A DNA stretch of 64,000 bases from Ctenosaura bakeri (Eukaryota; Chordata; Lepidosauria; Squamata; Iguanidae). Positions 32,088 through 43,710 of the stretch are shown piece by piece (within the stretch, counting starts at the first letter, position 1; each line of letters opens with the position of its first letter). The notes beneath the pieces are model-generated. The model saw nothing but the letters and a program-made list of their open reading frames with translations, was not told the origin of the DNA and did no database searches. A program made the position numbers and the translations under genes. The DNA is taken from NCBI GenBank assembly GCA_948474755.1, contig CAOLHI010000020.1, positions 620,001 through 684,000 of the forward strand, given 5' to 3'.

Positions 32088-33261
32088 TTTTCAATAAGCT
32101 AATTATCCCATATGTGATGAAGTTACTTCAAGCTATTTGGAATGAAAGTTCAACTTCATGTTGGTTGTTAGGCAACAGATGCAGTATCTTCAGAGTGAAA
32201 CCCAGCACAGTGGTGTGTGTGGAAGGGGCTTATGGAGAGGAATTATATATAAAGCAGAAAGTTTGTCTGGAATAAAGTCTTCAGTGAGAACTTGGCGGCG
32301 GGGGGGCTGAGTTGTGTTTAAACAGCTGAGGAAAAGACAGAGAGAACAGGTGTCTAAGGCTGGGAGTTATTTGCACAAATTGTCAGAAGTTTGAACTGGT
32401 TAATGTAACAACGATACTTTATATGAACCTTAACAAAATACTTTATTTCTAACGTTACTAAAATAAAAGATACAGTTTGTTTCACAACTACTGAATTGGC
32501 CTGAGTTGCCTAAAGTCACTTGTAACAAAGAATACACTGCTATAAATAAACTATTTGGTTTTGAGAGACACTTAAGATCCTAGCCTTTGACACAAAGGTG
32601 GTGCTTAATTGGTGGAGTAGGGGCAAAGTGGTAGTGTCAGGCTGCCTTATTAGGCTGGAATTACAAAATCAACCTTAAAAGAAATAAGGGCTTGTTATAC
32701 CATAGGTGTTCTTACTAAAGCAACATTAGCTTGTTTCACCATAATCAGTTTAAATCATACTTTCAAGACCCAGCTGGTCAATGAAAGAAGGTTTATCTTA
32801 ATTTAAAAGTAACAGCTATACAGACATCTGTGGCGAATGAACCATTATTTCAATAGCAAATTTACAATACTGCATTTCGAATACAGTACAATGGCGTTAC
32901 TACTGGATCTAACACTGGTTCACATCTTGCGATGTTTTCACAATTATTTTGATAGAAATTTAGTACATTCTTATTCAAAATGAAATACTTGTCATGGAAA
33001 GATTATAGCTTCCTTTAAAAAACTCTGTATTTCAATAGGCCTTACCAGATTTGGTCTTAAGCAATAAATATTTACTTAAATACCATCACACATTCAAATC
33101 AACAATGGCCCCAAAAAATCTATTTTGGAAAATTGCAGGTTCCACATTCTCATTTACTGTGCTTGCCATGGCCCCTGGACATCCCCACCGACAAGCCCCA
33201 CTATCTGGTTGTGAATATGATGAGGGCTGGGAACAAGGAATAGTAACATTTTAAATCCCAG

Positions 33262-34295
33262 AATCCCAGCTAACACATTGGCCATGCTGTCTGGGGCATT
33301 CTGGGAATTAGACCCCAAAAACTAACATTTCCCAAGCTGTAGATGAGGCCTAGGAGTCCTCCTAGCCTTGGAGCTGTACAACGGAGCAGGGATAGTCTTA
33401 GGATTTGGCTGTTTCATGCCCCCTTCCTCACCCACCTTCAAGTTTGAAAGAAAGGTTAGGTGTTATGTCGCTGCTTTGCTTCTGATATACCCATGGCACT
33501 GAGTGTTGCTCAGAGCCAGCCTATTCACAGGAAGAAAGGAAGAAGGCAGATACTTTAACAGTGAAGTAGGAACTGAACCGGCAAACTCTGTGCTTCCTGG
33601 GCAGAAGGCTTCACTGGTTGCTTCTCACTGAGGCTGCAAACTATGGCAATGAAGGCTCAATCACAATATCAAGAAAAGGGTAAAACAATAGATGCTTACA
33701 TTTTCTGAAAAAAAAAAAAAGCCCATTGCCAAACCTTTCAATAAATGCCCCTCTCACTTGATAGTGAAGTACCCTGCCTGTTCTGTAAGGACAAGAAGCT
33801 TCTTCCCTTAAAAAAAGTTTAAAAAAACAACAACCAACAACCCTAAGGTATGTTATGTTTTTATAACCTCATCAGAAAATGTTTTATGTGATACATATTA
33901 CAGTTAGATCAGGTTTGGAGTACCTCTGGCTGTCCAGATGTTTTAAGATTTCCCTTCCCATTGATCAAGGTGGGGTAAGGATTCTGGGAACTATAGCCCA
34001 AAATTGCTAGAGCAGGAGCCATTCCCCAGCTCTGAAATACATAGCATTGGTTTGTTTGTTTGTTTCCAAAAAGCTCAATCCTGTAAAGTTTACCTAGATG
34101 TTAAGTCCCAGTGAGTTTAATCATCACTTCAGGGAGCTGGGTGCTTAAATAAACAATCTGCAAGAAAAAGTACTACGGTATGACTCCCAAAGCAGAACTT
34201 CTGGCCCTCCAGATGTTCTGGCAGCACAACTAGCCAGGATAGTGATGAGCAATGATGGAAGTTTCAGTCCAGAAACACCTGGAAGGCTTGATATT
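33262..34295. repeat. Three diverged copies of dispersed repeat D
   Basis: At about 33262-33340 (GGCCATGCTGTCTGGGGCAT), 33912-34030 (CTGTCCAGATG, GATTCTGGGAACTATAGCCC) and 34195-34295 (CCCTCCAGATGTTCTGG). The rest of the intron (31420-34464) holds nothing else I can name, apart from a TATATAAA / AATAAA pair near 32252-32276. Confidence 0.5.
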
Positions 34296-34464
34296 CCCCC
34301 ATCACTACTCAAATGGTTCCCTCTAGCTCCAGCTAGTGTCTAGATCATAGACTTTCCCTGTACAATCCTTTGAGTACAGAACCATAAAAACTCCTTGTGA
34401 AATTGTATATTAAACAAAAACATGTACAAATTGTATCATGCAGCCTGTTCAGAAAAAAACTCAC

Positions 34465-34562
34465 CTCTTGGCTAAAGCCATGTTCAGAAGGGAAAAATAA
34501 TACATATGACGCAAACTGTAAAGACGCTTTTCATTTTTCCTTTTTCTTTCAAATGTTCCATT
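34465..34562 (-). CDS. Unnamed minus-strand gene, exon 7
   Basis: Acceptor TTGATTGACAG, donor AAGAG|GTGAGT (strong). 32 codons plus two bases: NGTFERKRKNEKR, LYSLRHMYYFSLLNMALAK. A basic stretch followed by an aromatic/hydrophobic helix. Phase 0 in, phase 2 out. Confidence 0.8.
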
Positions 34563-35295
34563 CTGTCAATCAATAAAAAAGAAGTATGTCAGTGTTTATC
34601 TGCACACTTGGTTTGGGAACCTTTGCCTTAACTGTAGTGTATAATGTAAAACTCCGAATGACCTTCTCCATGAAGCAGTTTCATGATGACATAATATATG
34701 CTACATTTACAGTGATTACATTGCTAATTCTCACAGCAGGCAGAAACCTGGACTTCGGCACAGAGACCACAAGGAAGAACTATTGTGTTATAAATGAAAA
34801 CAACCATGATAAATACAGTATTCAGCTCAGCAAGAGTAGTTATAAATCCTGGGAAATATTGTAATCCCAGCGCCTATGCTGGTTGGAGCAGCAGTTCTAA
34901 AAATAAATTTTTCACACTCCAAGCAGGACCTACCTTGCAGCCCAATGGTGAAAGGAAGCTTAGAAAACATACATGCAGTCTGCTGAAAATTCTGAAGTTA
35001 TATCTAAAAATTATTGCTGCTGGTCTTTCTCCTTCAAATGATTTTCTTTCAAGATCTATATTAGAAAGGGCTAAGACAAATATTTGTCCAAACTGTACTA
35101 AAGACACCAGTGGCATATTTACCAAAGAGAGTTTAAGTGAAATGTTTTTGTTCAAATTAAGCTGTTGTATAGATCTCCTCTGAACAGTGCACTTCATTCA
35201 GGAAGTGTACTCTGACAGATTGTGCACTTTGCTGTCACTGAAAACAACATCATACAGACAGATTTGTAATCTTTATGTTTAGCTAGTACATTAAG
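34563..35295. other. Intron sequence, nothing recognised
   Basis: Open frames of about 90-130 codons at 34586-35183 on the plus strand have no known motif, and no splice context supports them. Confidence 0.4.
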
Positions 35296-35408
35296 AGCAA
35301 GTGTGGTATAAGGGTTTGAGTGTTGGGCTAGGATGCAGGGAGACAAGGATTCAAATCCCCACTTGGCCGTGGAAATCTATTTGGTGACCTTGGGCAAGTC
35401 ATTCTCTC
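35296..35408 (+). mobile_element. tRNA-derived SINE (family 1), 5' half
   Basis: AGTGTGGTATAAGGGTTTGA head, GGATTCAAATCCCCACTTGG (B-box region), GGTGACCTTGGGCAAGTCAT; cut off by MITE-B. Confidence 0.8.
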
Positions 35409-35410
35409 TC

Positions 35411-35617
35411 ACTACACTATTATACAACACTATCATAGCACTATTATTCCATTTTTAACTGTAATGGTAACTCCTAATGGAACCTTGGGATTTGCAGTTC
35501 AGGGAAGGGAATTTAGAATTCTCAGCCAGAGAGCTTTTGGACCTCATTAAACTACAAATCCCATCCACAAAATGTTGCCATGGCAGTTCAAGTAGAACAG
35601 AGCGCTGTAACAGTGGG
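35411..35617. mobile_element. MITE-B copy, left end truncated
   Basis: ACTACACTATTATAC, CTTGGGATTTGCAGTTCAGG, loop AGAATTCTCAGCCAGAGAGC, then the complement ACTACAAATCCC to AGCGCTGTAACAGTGGGGTG. It sits between a SINE and a CR1. Confidence 0.75.
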
Positions 35618-36403
35618 GTGCAGAGCTTTCCAAACTTTGGTACCACTCTACTCTGCTTTGGTTAGACCCCATCTTGAATACTGTGTCCAGTTCTGGGCAC
35701 CCCAATTCAAGAAGGATATTGACAAGCTGGAGCAAGTCCAGAGGAGGGCGACCAAAATGGTGAGAGGCCTGGAAGCCATGCCCTATGAGGATAGACGTAG
35801 AGAGCTGGGTATGTTTAGTCTGCAGAAGAGAAGGTTAAGAGGGGACATGATAGCCATGTTTAAATATTTGAAGGGATGCCACATAGGGGAAAGAGAGGGC
35901 TTGTTTTCTGCTGCTCCAGAGACCAGGGCCATTTCTGCACTAGACTGTTATAGTGCAATTATTCCACTTTCAACCTCCTGTGGAATTCTGGGGTTTGTAG
36001 TTTCCAGAGGCCAAAGAGCTCTCTGGCTGAGAAGTCTAAATGCCCCTCCCTAAACTGCAAACCCCAGGATTCCAGAGGATGCTGAAAGTGGAATCATCGC
36101 GCTATAACAGTGTAGTGCGGAAATGGCCCAGGACAAGGAGCAATGGATTCAAGCTGCAGGAAAGGAGATTCCACCTGAACCTCAGGAAGAACTTCCTGAC
36201 AGTCAGGGCTGTCCGGCAGTGGAATATGCTGCCTCGGAGTGTAGTGGAGTCTCCTTCCTTGGAGGTTTTTAAGCAGAGGCTTGATGGCCATCTGTCGGGA
36301 GTGCTTTGAGGGTGTTCCTGCATGGCAGAAGGGGGCTGGACTGGATGGCCCGTGTGGTCTCTTCCAACTCTACATTTCTATGATTCTATGATTCTATGAT
36401 TCA
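35618..36403 (+). mobile_element. CR1 LINE 3' part, plus strand, split by MITE-A
   Basis: Encodes the CR1 RT end: [56 protein letters not shown] up to FSAAPETR; after the MITE it resumes [49 protein letters not shown] and stop, then the 3' tail with ATTCTATG repeats (36378-36402). One of the least decayed LINE pieces here. Confidence 0.93.
35927..36128. mobile_element. Full-length MITE-A, 202 bp, inside CR1
   Basis: GGCCATTTCTGCACTAGACT to TGTAGTGCGGAAATGGCC, with CAG at 35924-35926 and 36129-36131. The other CR1 copy at 27.9-28.7 kb shows the uninterrupted target (GAGACTAGGACAAAGGAGCA on the minus strand), so the insertion point and duplication are visible. Complete loop present. Confidence 0.93.
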
Positions 36404-36469
36404 TGGTGGTGATACACTTTTTCATTTCACGACATAGCAATTCAGTTTTACTAGCAAACTGGAGGTATC

Positions 36470-36740
36470 CAGAGGTGTATCTAGGGTGGGGAAAGGCAGC
36501 CCCCCGCCGATACTGGCCTGCTGCCATCACCCTTGCCAATGAAATGCCCCAGCGAGAGCAGCAGCAGAGAGAAAGGCAGCCCCCTCCCACCCGGTCCTTG
36601 CTTGTTGCCATCATTCTTGGTAGGGAAAGACCTCAGTGAGAGCAACAGCAGCAGGCAGGCTTGGTGGGAGGGGGGGTCCTTCTTGGCTGGGGAGGTGACA
36701 CAGCAACACACTAATGTGTCACGACACACCATTTTTAAAG
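36470..36740 (+). mobile_element. GC-rich hAT-like element, left part
   Basis: CAGAGGTGTATCTAGGGTGG matches the left end of the element at 47356; the GC-rich body (GCAGCCCCC, GCAGCAGCAGAGAG) is similar. No matching right end could be placed. Confidence 0.55.
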
Positions 36741-36754
36741 CTCTGGTGTATTGT

Positions 36755-36885
36755 GACAGGGGCAGTCAGTCTCAGAGGAAGACAACGGCAAATCACCTCT
36801 GAAGAAATCTTGCCAAAAAACACCCAATATAGGGTTCAACTTATTAGTACCATTAGAAACAATCTGAAGGCTACAACAACAACAA
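36755..36885 (+). mobile_element. tRNA-derived SINE (family 1), 3' half
   Basis: CAGTCTCAGAGGAAGACAAC, AAATCTTGCCAAAAAACACC, ending GCTACAACAACAAC. Confidence 0.75.
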
Positions 36886-36908
36886 TATACATTAAACACA
36901 TAAATTGT

Positions 36909-36923
36909 GTGTGTGTGTGTGTA
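36909..36923 (+). repeat. (GT)n microsatellite
   Basis: Directly visible. Confidence 0.85.
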
Positions 36924-36954
36924 TGGTGGTGGGTAATTCCATAAAGCTATTTAA

Positions 36955-37400
36955 TGCTTGTTGTTATGTACCCTCAAGTTAACTCCAACTCACAGTGATC
37001 CTATCCTTGGGGCTTTCTTGACAAAATTCATTCAGAGGAGATATGCCATTGCCAACGAAGCCTAAATACCCTAAAGGCGCCAGATCATGTCTGATCATGC
37101 ACACTAAGCAGGGTGAGCTCTGGTTAGTACTTGGATGGGAGACCACCAATGAAAACTAGGTGCTGTAGGGTCTATTTCAGGGGAAGGAACTGGCAAAACC
37201 ATCTCTGAGTATTCCTAGCCTAAGAAAACCCTACAAAATTCATGAGGTCACCATAAGTCAACAGGCGACTTTAAGGCACACACACAAACACACACACACA
37301 CATGTCATTGCCTTCTTCTTAGGCTGAGAGTGTGTGAGTTGCCCAAGAGCAGAATCCTGGTCCCGGAGGTCTAGTCCAACACTCAAACTATGCTGGCTGT
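36955..37400 (-). mobile_element. tRNA-derived SINE (family 1), reverse, split by a 5S-SINE
   Basis: Tail side at 36955-37051 (TTGTTATGTACCCTCAAGTT, TTCAGAGGAGATATGCCATT) and head side at 37305-37400 (CCTTCTTCTTAGGCTGAGAG, AGTCCAACACTCAAACTATG). Confidence 0.82.
37052..37304 (+). mobile_element. 5S rRNA-derived SINE inserted in a tRNA SINE
   Basis: 5S-like head: GCCTAAATACCC, TGTCTGATCATGC, GTTAGTACTTGGATGGGAGA; body GAAGGAACTGGCAAAACC; tail CATAAGTCAACAGGCGAC and (CA)n. Target duplication ATGCCATTGCC / ATGTCATTGCC on the two sides. Confidence 0.9.
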
Positions 37401-38740
37401 CTTATCAGAGTATTTAAAATGCAAGCACTGTTCAGGGCCCAGGCCAGAAATTCGTATTTTCTCTACTTGTTAGATGCATGATTAAAAGAGTCACTATGCT
37501 GGTATAGTCAGATTTCATCCAGAACAAAGAAATGGCCAAGACAAAACATCAGGGGGATAATTTTAAAAATCATCCTATTGTCCAGTAAGGAATTTTGCAC
37601 AGAGCATGTGAATTGTAACTGATTCATTCAAATAAAAATGACTGCAACATTGAGTTTATACATAGAAAAAAAACTAATATTTTACTGTCATCAACATGTA
37701 TGTGTAGCAATTAATATGAGATTTGATTCTTGTTTCTTGCAGAAGAGATGTTTTTTGCTTTTCAAACTCTATGTAAAAAACACTGTGATTTTTAAAATAA
37801 TCTAATTGAAGCAACACTATTATATTAAAAAAGGTTTGAAGAGATCTGCAGAAAAGGTAGCCAAAGTAAGACACAATTTATAGCTCTTGCTGGAGAAGCC
37901 AAGAACCTGTTCTTTATCTGCATAATTGATTAGGAAGCTTGATTGCATCTTTTAACAGCCCTAGTGCCCTGGAGTAAAATGCAAGAGGGAAATTGCATTT
38001 TGAAATAAAGACAATGTTGACACAGACCTGGAGCCTATCTCTGAATGGTTAAGGACACTCTCTGATACAACCTTCCCCAAAATTAAAGTGACCCTTGCCC
38101 TTCTTTACAAACAAGGGGTACATCTTGACTTTAGGCAAGCTAAATAGCAATTACTGCATCTTGGTTTAACTAAGACTTAAAATCCCATTCAAATCAGTGG
38201 CAGTGTTAAGGACTTTGTTGCTTCACACGATTTCTGGCCCTTCTCAGAAAATCACAAGTGGCACTCACTGTACATAATGCTAATATCAACTTTATTTAAT
38301 ATAACCCAGCAGAACCAGGAACTTAAGAGCAGCTAGTTTAAACAGACAGTTGAGTGAGTCAGATGAGCTCCAGATAAGAGGGCAAAACCTACCACTCCCC
38401 TTGACTTTGTAGTTCTCTAATCATCCTAAGTAAAGAAGACTTGTGAATCTCTTTAGCAGGAAGCCGCTGACAGCACAGTAGCCTAGCCCCATTGTGTGGG
38501 CCTTTTCTGCCTAGCTTCATTATTATCATCATAACAAAGACAGGGCTTCCCTTTCTCCTCCTTCAGATCTCAGCTTGATCTTGAGTCTTCAGAAATTCTC
38601 CTTCATACTGTAACATTTGGGCATCTCTTCCAGACAGAGAACAAATAGGAGAACTCTCCTTGCTCCACCACCAACCCCCCTCCCACCCCTCTGTAAAACC
38701 CTCCGGGGATATGAAAGGATGGGAAAGGGGAGATGCAAAC
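37401..38740. other. Intron sequence, nothing recognised
   Basis: No exon with splice context. A block near 38280-38500 has a TTTATT (minus AATAAA) and might be an old LTR, but this is weak. Confidence 0.3.
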
Positions 38741-38833
38741 CTGATGAAGATTAGCTGAAGAAGTCACCACCTGCTGGGTTTGGGATGGCTCCCCACGCCT
38801 CTTCTGCACTTCAGAAAGCCAGGAGAGCAGCAA
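38741..38833 (-). CDS. Unnamed minus-strand gene, exon 6
   Basis: Acceptor TTTCCTCCCTACAG, donor CATCAG|GTTTGC (weak beyond GT). 31 codons: LLLSWLSEVQKRRGEPSQT, QQVVTSSANLHQ. Phase 0 on both sides. Confidence 0.72.
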
Positions 38834-41329
38834 CTGTAGGGAGGAAATGAGGGGAAGGAGGAGGAGGAAATCTCCAGTGATATTTCAAGAAATTCTCAGA
38901 CAGAGGGAAAAACAAAATCCCCCAAACAATCAGCATACATAATCACAGATAAGACCTAATTCTCCCTCTTTTTGCTCTATAAATGGTTAACTTGGCTAAC
39001 CATTGGAACGTATCAGTATTGTTTGTAGCAGTTTTGGCAATCGTTAAAGGTTAGAACAAACTTAATTATTTCTTTAATTAATACCCTTATGTTTCTGCCC
39101 AAACATTTGCTCAAGGAGGCAAATAATAAATATATATATATTTTAAAACAAATGGTTGATTAATACATAAAAGGAAATAGAATTTTAAATAAAAATAAAA
39201 TACAACAATGAAATATACACCCAGCCCCTAGCTAGTTCAATCTCTCTTAACAGCAGATGAGGCTGCATGACAAAGTACTGCCTAAATAAAAATGTCTTCA
39301 CCTGCTGGCAGAAGGATAACAGAGAAGCTGACAACATACACTTCCTCAGCAGGAAGTCCCAAAGGAGCAGCCACCAAGAAGGCTCTCATGTCCTTTACAT
39401 CCAAAAGCAGCTGGACTGACAAAAGGGCCTTCCATAAAGATCTTAAAATCTGGGCAGACTTGGCAGACTGTTCCAAGTAGCGTAGGACTTAAAAGGTCAG
39501 AACCAAAACTTTGACTTATGCTTGCCTGGGAACAGACTGCTACCCAGTGAAGCTCTTGTAACAAAACAGTTACATGTTCTGTACAACTGCCCCCTCCCCA
39601 CAACAACAGCTTACAGCATTCTAGAGTAAGAATGACTATCCAGTGGGATATGTGATATTAAATAGTTATGACCTGAAACAACACTAAATGATCTGACTTC
39701 CAGAAGCATTTAGGAATACACATCATATGTACAGCAGTTCATATTTTTTCTGGGATTTTTTTTAAAGTGACACAGTAGCTGTCTTTGGCAGGACCAATAA
39801 AGACCATCCGTGATATTAAAGTTTCATGTTTTTCTTAGCTACATTGGAATTTATTTATGACATAATCCTGAAATCCTAAACGCATGGCTCATGCTTTGAA
39901 GGGAAGGTGTCAGTATTTTATAACTTTATTTAATGTACTGTTAGTATTAGTCTGAGCTTAATAGAAAACTTTGTTGAACATGAAAGTGATGAGTACCAAG
40001 ACAACATGGGGAAGTTAATTAGAGTCTGGAAAGAAATGGAACGTACTCAGCTGCTTGGCAGAGAAGGGCCAAACTATACATTAGATGAGTTGTGCTTTTC
40101 AAAAGGTTTGGTGTGGCAACTTGTCTTCTGAAAGAAAAGCGGCCATAGGACCCTGATCCAACATCATGATCCTGATCCACACTGGAATTTCCTACCAACA
40201 ATTCTCTGGCTCTCATTTCATATCCTCCAACATTGTATAAATGAAGACTGGGATACGTGTGATTGAGATGACAGAAGTTATTAAAAGTGGAAGAACTCAC
40301 AAGCTAGGAGAGTTTGTTACCATTTACTTTTGCCTGACCCTACTGGGAAGACCAAGACGCTGCTCCTCCTCTCTTTTCCCCAACCCCACTGAGTTAACTG
40401 ACTGCAAACTGCTTTTGCACTTTGAACTCAGTTTGTAGAGGGGGAGAATGTGAGGAGAGAGAAAAACATGGAACATTTTAAAAGCAGTTGAAAAAGTGGA
40501 TGGACAGAGGATTAATCAGGGCTGTTCCTGCTGAACTGAGACAGCTGGAGGGTATGCCTTTGGTGCTGATGAACAATGTTTGTCTCATAACAGAAAGATG
40601 AAAGGATGCAGAAAGGCCTATTGTAAGTCCAACAATAATTATTTGTTCTACACTATAAGTAGGCAAAGTGTTCCTCTCCTGATGTTGTTGGATTGCAGCT
40701 CCTAGCATTCCACACCATTGGTTGTGCTGACTAGAACTATGGGAACTGCAGTCCAGTAACATTCTGGAGATCCACATGATTTCCTACCTCTGCTTTAGAT
40801 CATCAATCAAACATACTCTCCTTGCTATTTCCAGTTCCAAGTTGAAAACCAAATTTGGTGAGAGTCATCATGTTTTACTCTCAAACCTAGCTCTGTTATA
40901 GGCTAGGATGCACAAGATAACTGGGCTAGCAGCTGTACTTGTCTGGCAGTTCCTGCTCCCAACTCCCGTTTCTTACCTGTATCTCCTCTTTCTTCTCTGT
41001 GCAATTGCCTGGGCTTGGAGATTTGGGAATTTTATGTAATTATTTTTCTCTGTACCCTAACCTCAAACCTCATCCTCTTATCAAAATGTCCAAGTTAGCA
41101 GGCTAAAGAATTACCTTTAACAAAAAATAGAGTATAAGTCTAGACACAATCAGAAAAAAAAATATGAACAATTTTGCTCCATTAATTTGATGAGAAAGAT
41201 TTTAAACACATAGCTATCTTTGCTATTGAAATCAAGTATAAAATAAACTTCAGTTGGGCAATGGGAATTCTGAATTAACTTAATATAAACTATGAATGAA
41301 CTATAGTTATGAACTATAAACTATGAACA
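38834..41329. other. Intron 5, left part
   Basis: A diverged inverted repeat D at about 40672-40775 (CCTGATGTTGTTGGATTGCA, CTGCAGTCCAGTAACATTCT). Otherwise unassigned. Confidence 0.45.
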
Positions 41330-41560
41330 GGAGTCAGTGTGATGTAGTGGTTTGAGCTTGGACTACAACTCTGAAGATAAGTTTGAATCTTTGCTCAGCT
41401 ATGGAAACCCACTGGTGATCTTGGTCAAGTCGCACTCTTTCAGCCTCAGAGGAAGATGAAGCAACCCCCCTCTGAACAAATCTTGCCAAGAAAACCCTGT
41501 AATAGTTTCACCTTAGGTCACCGCAAGTCAGAAACAACTGGAAGGCACGCAACAAACTAG
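41330..41560 (+). mobile_element. tRNA-derived SINE (family 1), near full length
   Basis: GTGATGTAGTGGTTTGAGC (A box), TTTGAATCTTTGCTCAGC, TGATCTTGGTCAAGTCGCAC, AAATCTTGCCAAGAAAACCC, tail AAGTCAGAAACAACTGGAAG. Confidence 0.88.
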
Positions 41561-42516
41561 CAAATACAACCTATATACAATTCAGAGCATTTACTGTGGT
41601 CTTAGAAAGTCCAAATATGAATTTCCTGTCTTATCTGTGATTCCAACTTCTGTTTCAACATTGAATTAATGTAACTGTTAACATCTGCAAACACAGTGTT
41701 AGTTTCTACCTAGTGAAATCCTTACTAAAACGTTTCTTTCAATATTTTCTCTAGTGTGTGGTTAAGTTGTGCAGGAAAAAGGGGAAAATGTTCAAAAATC
41801 CACACCAGAAAGCACTCTATTGCCGCTGCTTCCTTATCTTCCACCCCCAACTGACCTGGTGGCTAATATCTTAATGTACCTGAGACAGCTAATTAAAAAA
41901 GGAAGTGGTCAAAGTCATTCTTTTTTTGCAGACTTCAAAGGTGATCTCTCACTCTCTCCTTCCTCTTCTTTACATTTTACTGTCTGTGGTTCTGCAGCTG
42001 TCAGCTTACCCTAAGTTTCATGGCGTCAAACCTGCCTCCTCATGGTCCATAAAGTTACAGCAGTAGGGATCGTGGTATGCAGGTGTGGAAAAGGGAAAAG
42101 GTTCAGGATGAGTCTGTTAATGATTTTTCTGGCACCCCATGCTGTGCTGCTGAAGAAAGAGAGCTGCACCATAGAAGACCACCTCCCTTTGTTTGGAAAT
42201 GTATTCTGGCTTGTATTGCTTCTCCCCACTGCAGAGGTGTTGGCTTTTCACGTCAAGGGCTGTTTGCTGAAATGGTTCACCTTATACAGCTTCTTAAAAA
42301 TGCTTTGAGGCTTTAATTAGACATAGAAGTGGAGTTGCACCACAGTGAAGACTTTTACTTTCTTATTTACTTTCTATTTGACTTTGCCTTGCAAATGTTT
42401 TATTCAGTGAAAGCTCCACATAATTTTAATTTGCCTGTCAAATGAAGGAAGAGAAGGATGGGGGGAAAATCTACCGCAGGTCTAAGTCACTTTGCCCACA
42501 CATTCACTAAAAAGGC

Positions 42517-42640
42517 AGAATCATAGAACTGAAAAGTTCTGCAAGGGGTGTTTAGTCCAATTTCTTACCATGTAGGAGTTGTGACTTAGTTATGATGAAG
42601 GTTGTAAATTGTAAATCTCACTGCACATAAGGGGAGTCCT
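42517..42640 (-). mobile_element. CR1 LINE fragment, diverged
   Basis: CAGAATCATAGAACTGAAAA, TGTTTAGTCCAATTTCTTACC and CATGTAGGAG correspond to the CR1 3' end in reverse. Confidence 0.65.
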
Positions 42641-42824
42641 TTTGAAATAATCATGCACAGAATTGTATACATGCCACACTGAAACCCATAGGATACTTTA
42701 ATCATGACTAACAAATCCTGCAGCTTTCAATGAGACTTTGTCACCACTAATTTCAGCTGAGCAGGAAGTGCTTCATTTTTATTTATAGCAGGAAAATATT
42801 TTTTGTTTTTCCAACATCAGAATG

Positions 42825-43010
42825 TGTTGTAATGTTTATTTGTTATTTTCTTTTTAATAGGCTTGCTTTTAACTGCTTTTAATTCTATCATTAGTTTAAT
42901 TATACTCTTGCATGATATAGATTTTAAAGCTTGTATTTATTTTAATGTTTGTAAACTCCCTCAAGTCCAGAACTGGGGGACAAACGGGATATATATAAAT
43001 ATTATAACAA
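42825..43010 (+). mobile_element. L2-like LINE 3' tail
   Basis: TTTTAATGTTTGTAAACTCC, CTCAAGTCCAGAACTGGGGG, ACGGGATATATATAAATATT: diverged form of the L2 ending. Confidence 0.6.
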
Positions 43011-43510
43011 CAGCACCCATAAACTGCCCTCATTGGGCAGCACAGTGAACTAAATTATCCATGCAATGTTTTGTAAGCGTACTGTTCTCAATCAAGCTGG
43101 AAAACCAGTGAGTTAAAAATGTTTTGAAAATAGGAATGTCAACTCATTTGAGATAGTGTGACTCTTCTAGAAAATCAGGTTCAATATAAAACTGTGATTT
43201 AAATACAACAGCTGTGCTGAGGTTGAGGCATCAGTGCAAGAAAAATTTCTTTGCCAGACTTCCATCCTGCAATTCTCAATGCTACCCATAAACCAGCTAG
43301 AGCTTCCCAAACCTCCCAAGCAGGTTGTGGGGATGGGGGATGCTGCAGTGAAGAAAGTTTGTTCCCCTTCCCCCAAATTCTGCTGAAAGATGTGATACTG
43401 GCAGTGGATACTGCCCACTAGCCTAAATTTAATTGCTAAAAGAGCACAAAAAGCACCAAGGACAGCTGAAGTTGAAATGTCTCATTACAAGTTTACAATT
43501 TGTGGATTTT

Positions 43511-43710
43511 ACCAGTGGCAGCTGGGAGTTTCCATGTCAGTAAGGGAAGTGAATCCATTCCAGGTTTTAATCCAGGTTTTAAAGGGAGTTCTCCAAGGTG
43601 CTGAACCCTGGTTCGAAATATGTTACAGTACCACTGAGAGCTCCTTTAAGCTAGCCAAAACTTGGAATGGATTCACCACTTTACTGACATGGGAGCCACT
43701 AGTTGCCACT
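43511..43710. mobile_element. Palindromic repeat C, best copy, about 200 bp
   Basis: Left arm CCAGTGGCAGCTGGGAG, CCATGTCAGTAAGG, GTGAATCCATTCCAGGTTTT pairs with the right arm AAAACTTGGAATGGATTCAC, TTTACTGACATGGGAGCC, TAGTTGCCACTAG. The middle has GGAGTTCTCCAAGGTGCTG. Related copies are at 9.8 and 25.8 kb. Confidence 0.75.

Noticed and set aside
32160..32480. Possible LTR with TATATAAA (about 32252) and AATAAA (about 32271)
   Set aside because: The two signals are only about 20 bp apart, and no terminal inverted ends or target duplication could be found.
35580..36053. 157-codon plus-strand frame with real reverse-transcriptase similarity
   Set aside because: Not a host gene: it is the CR1 LINE end running into a MITE. 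Reported as mobile elements.
36378..36403. ATTCTATG repeat considered as an independent microsatellite or CRISPR-like array
   Set aside because: It is the normal 3' terminal repeat of a CR1 LINE.
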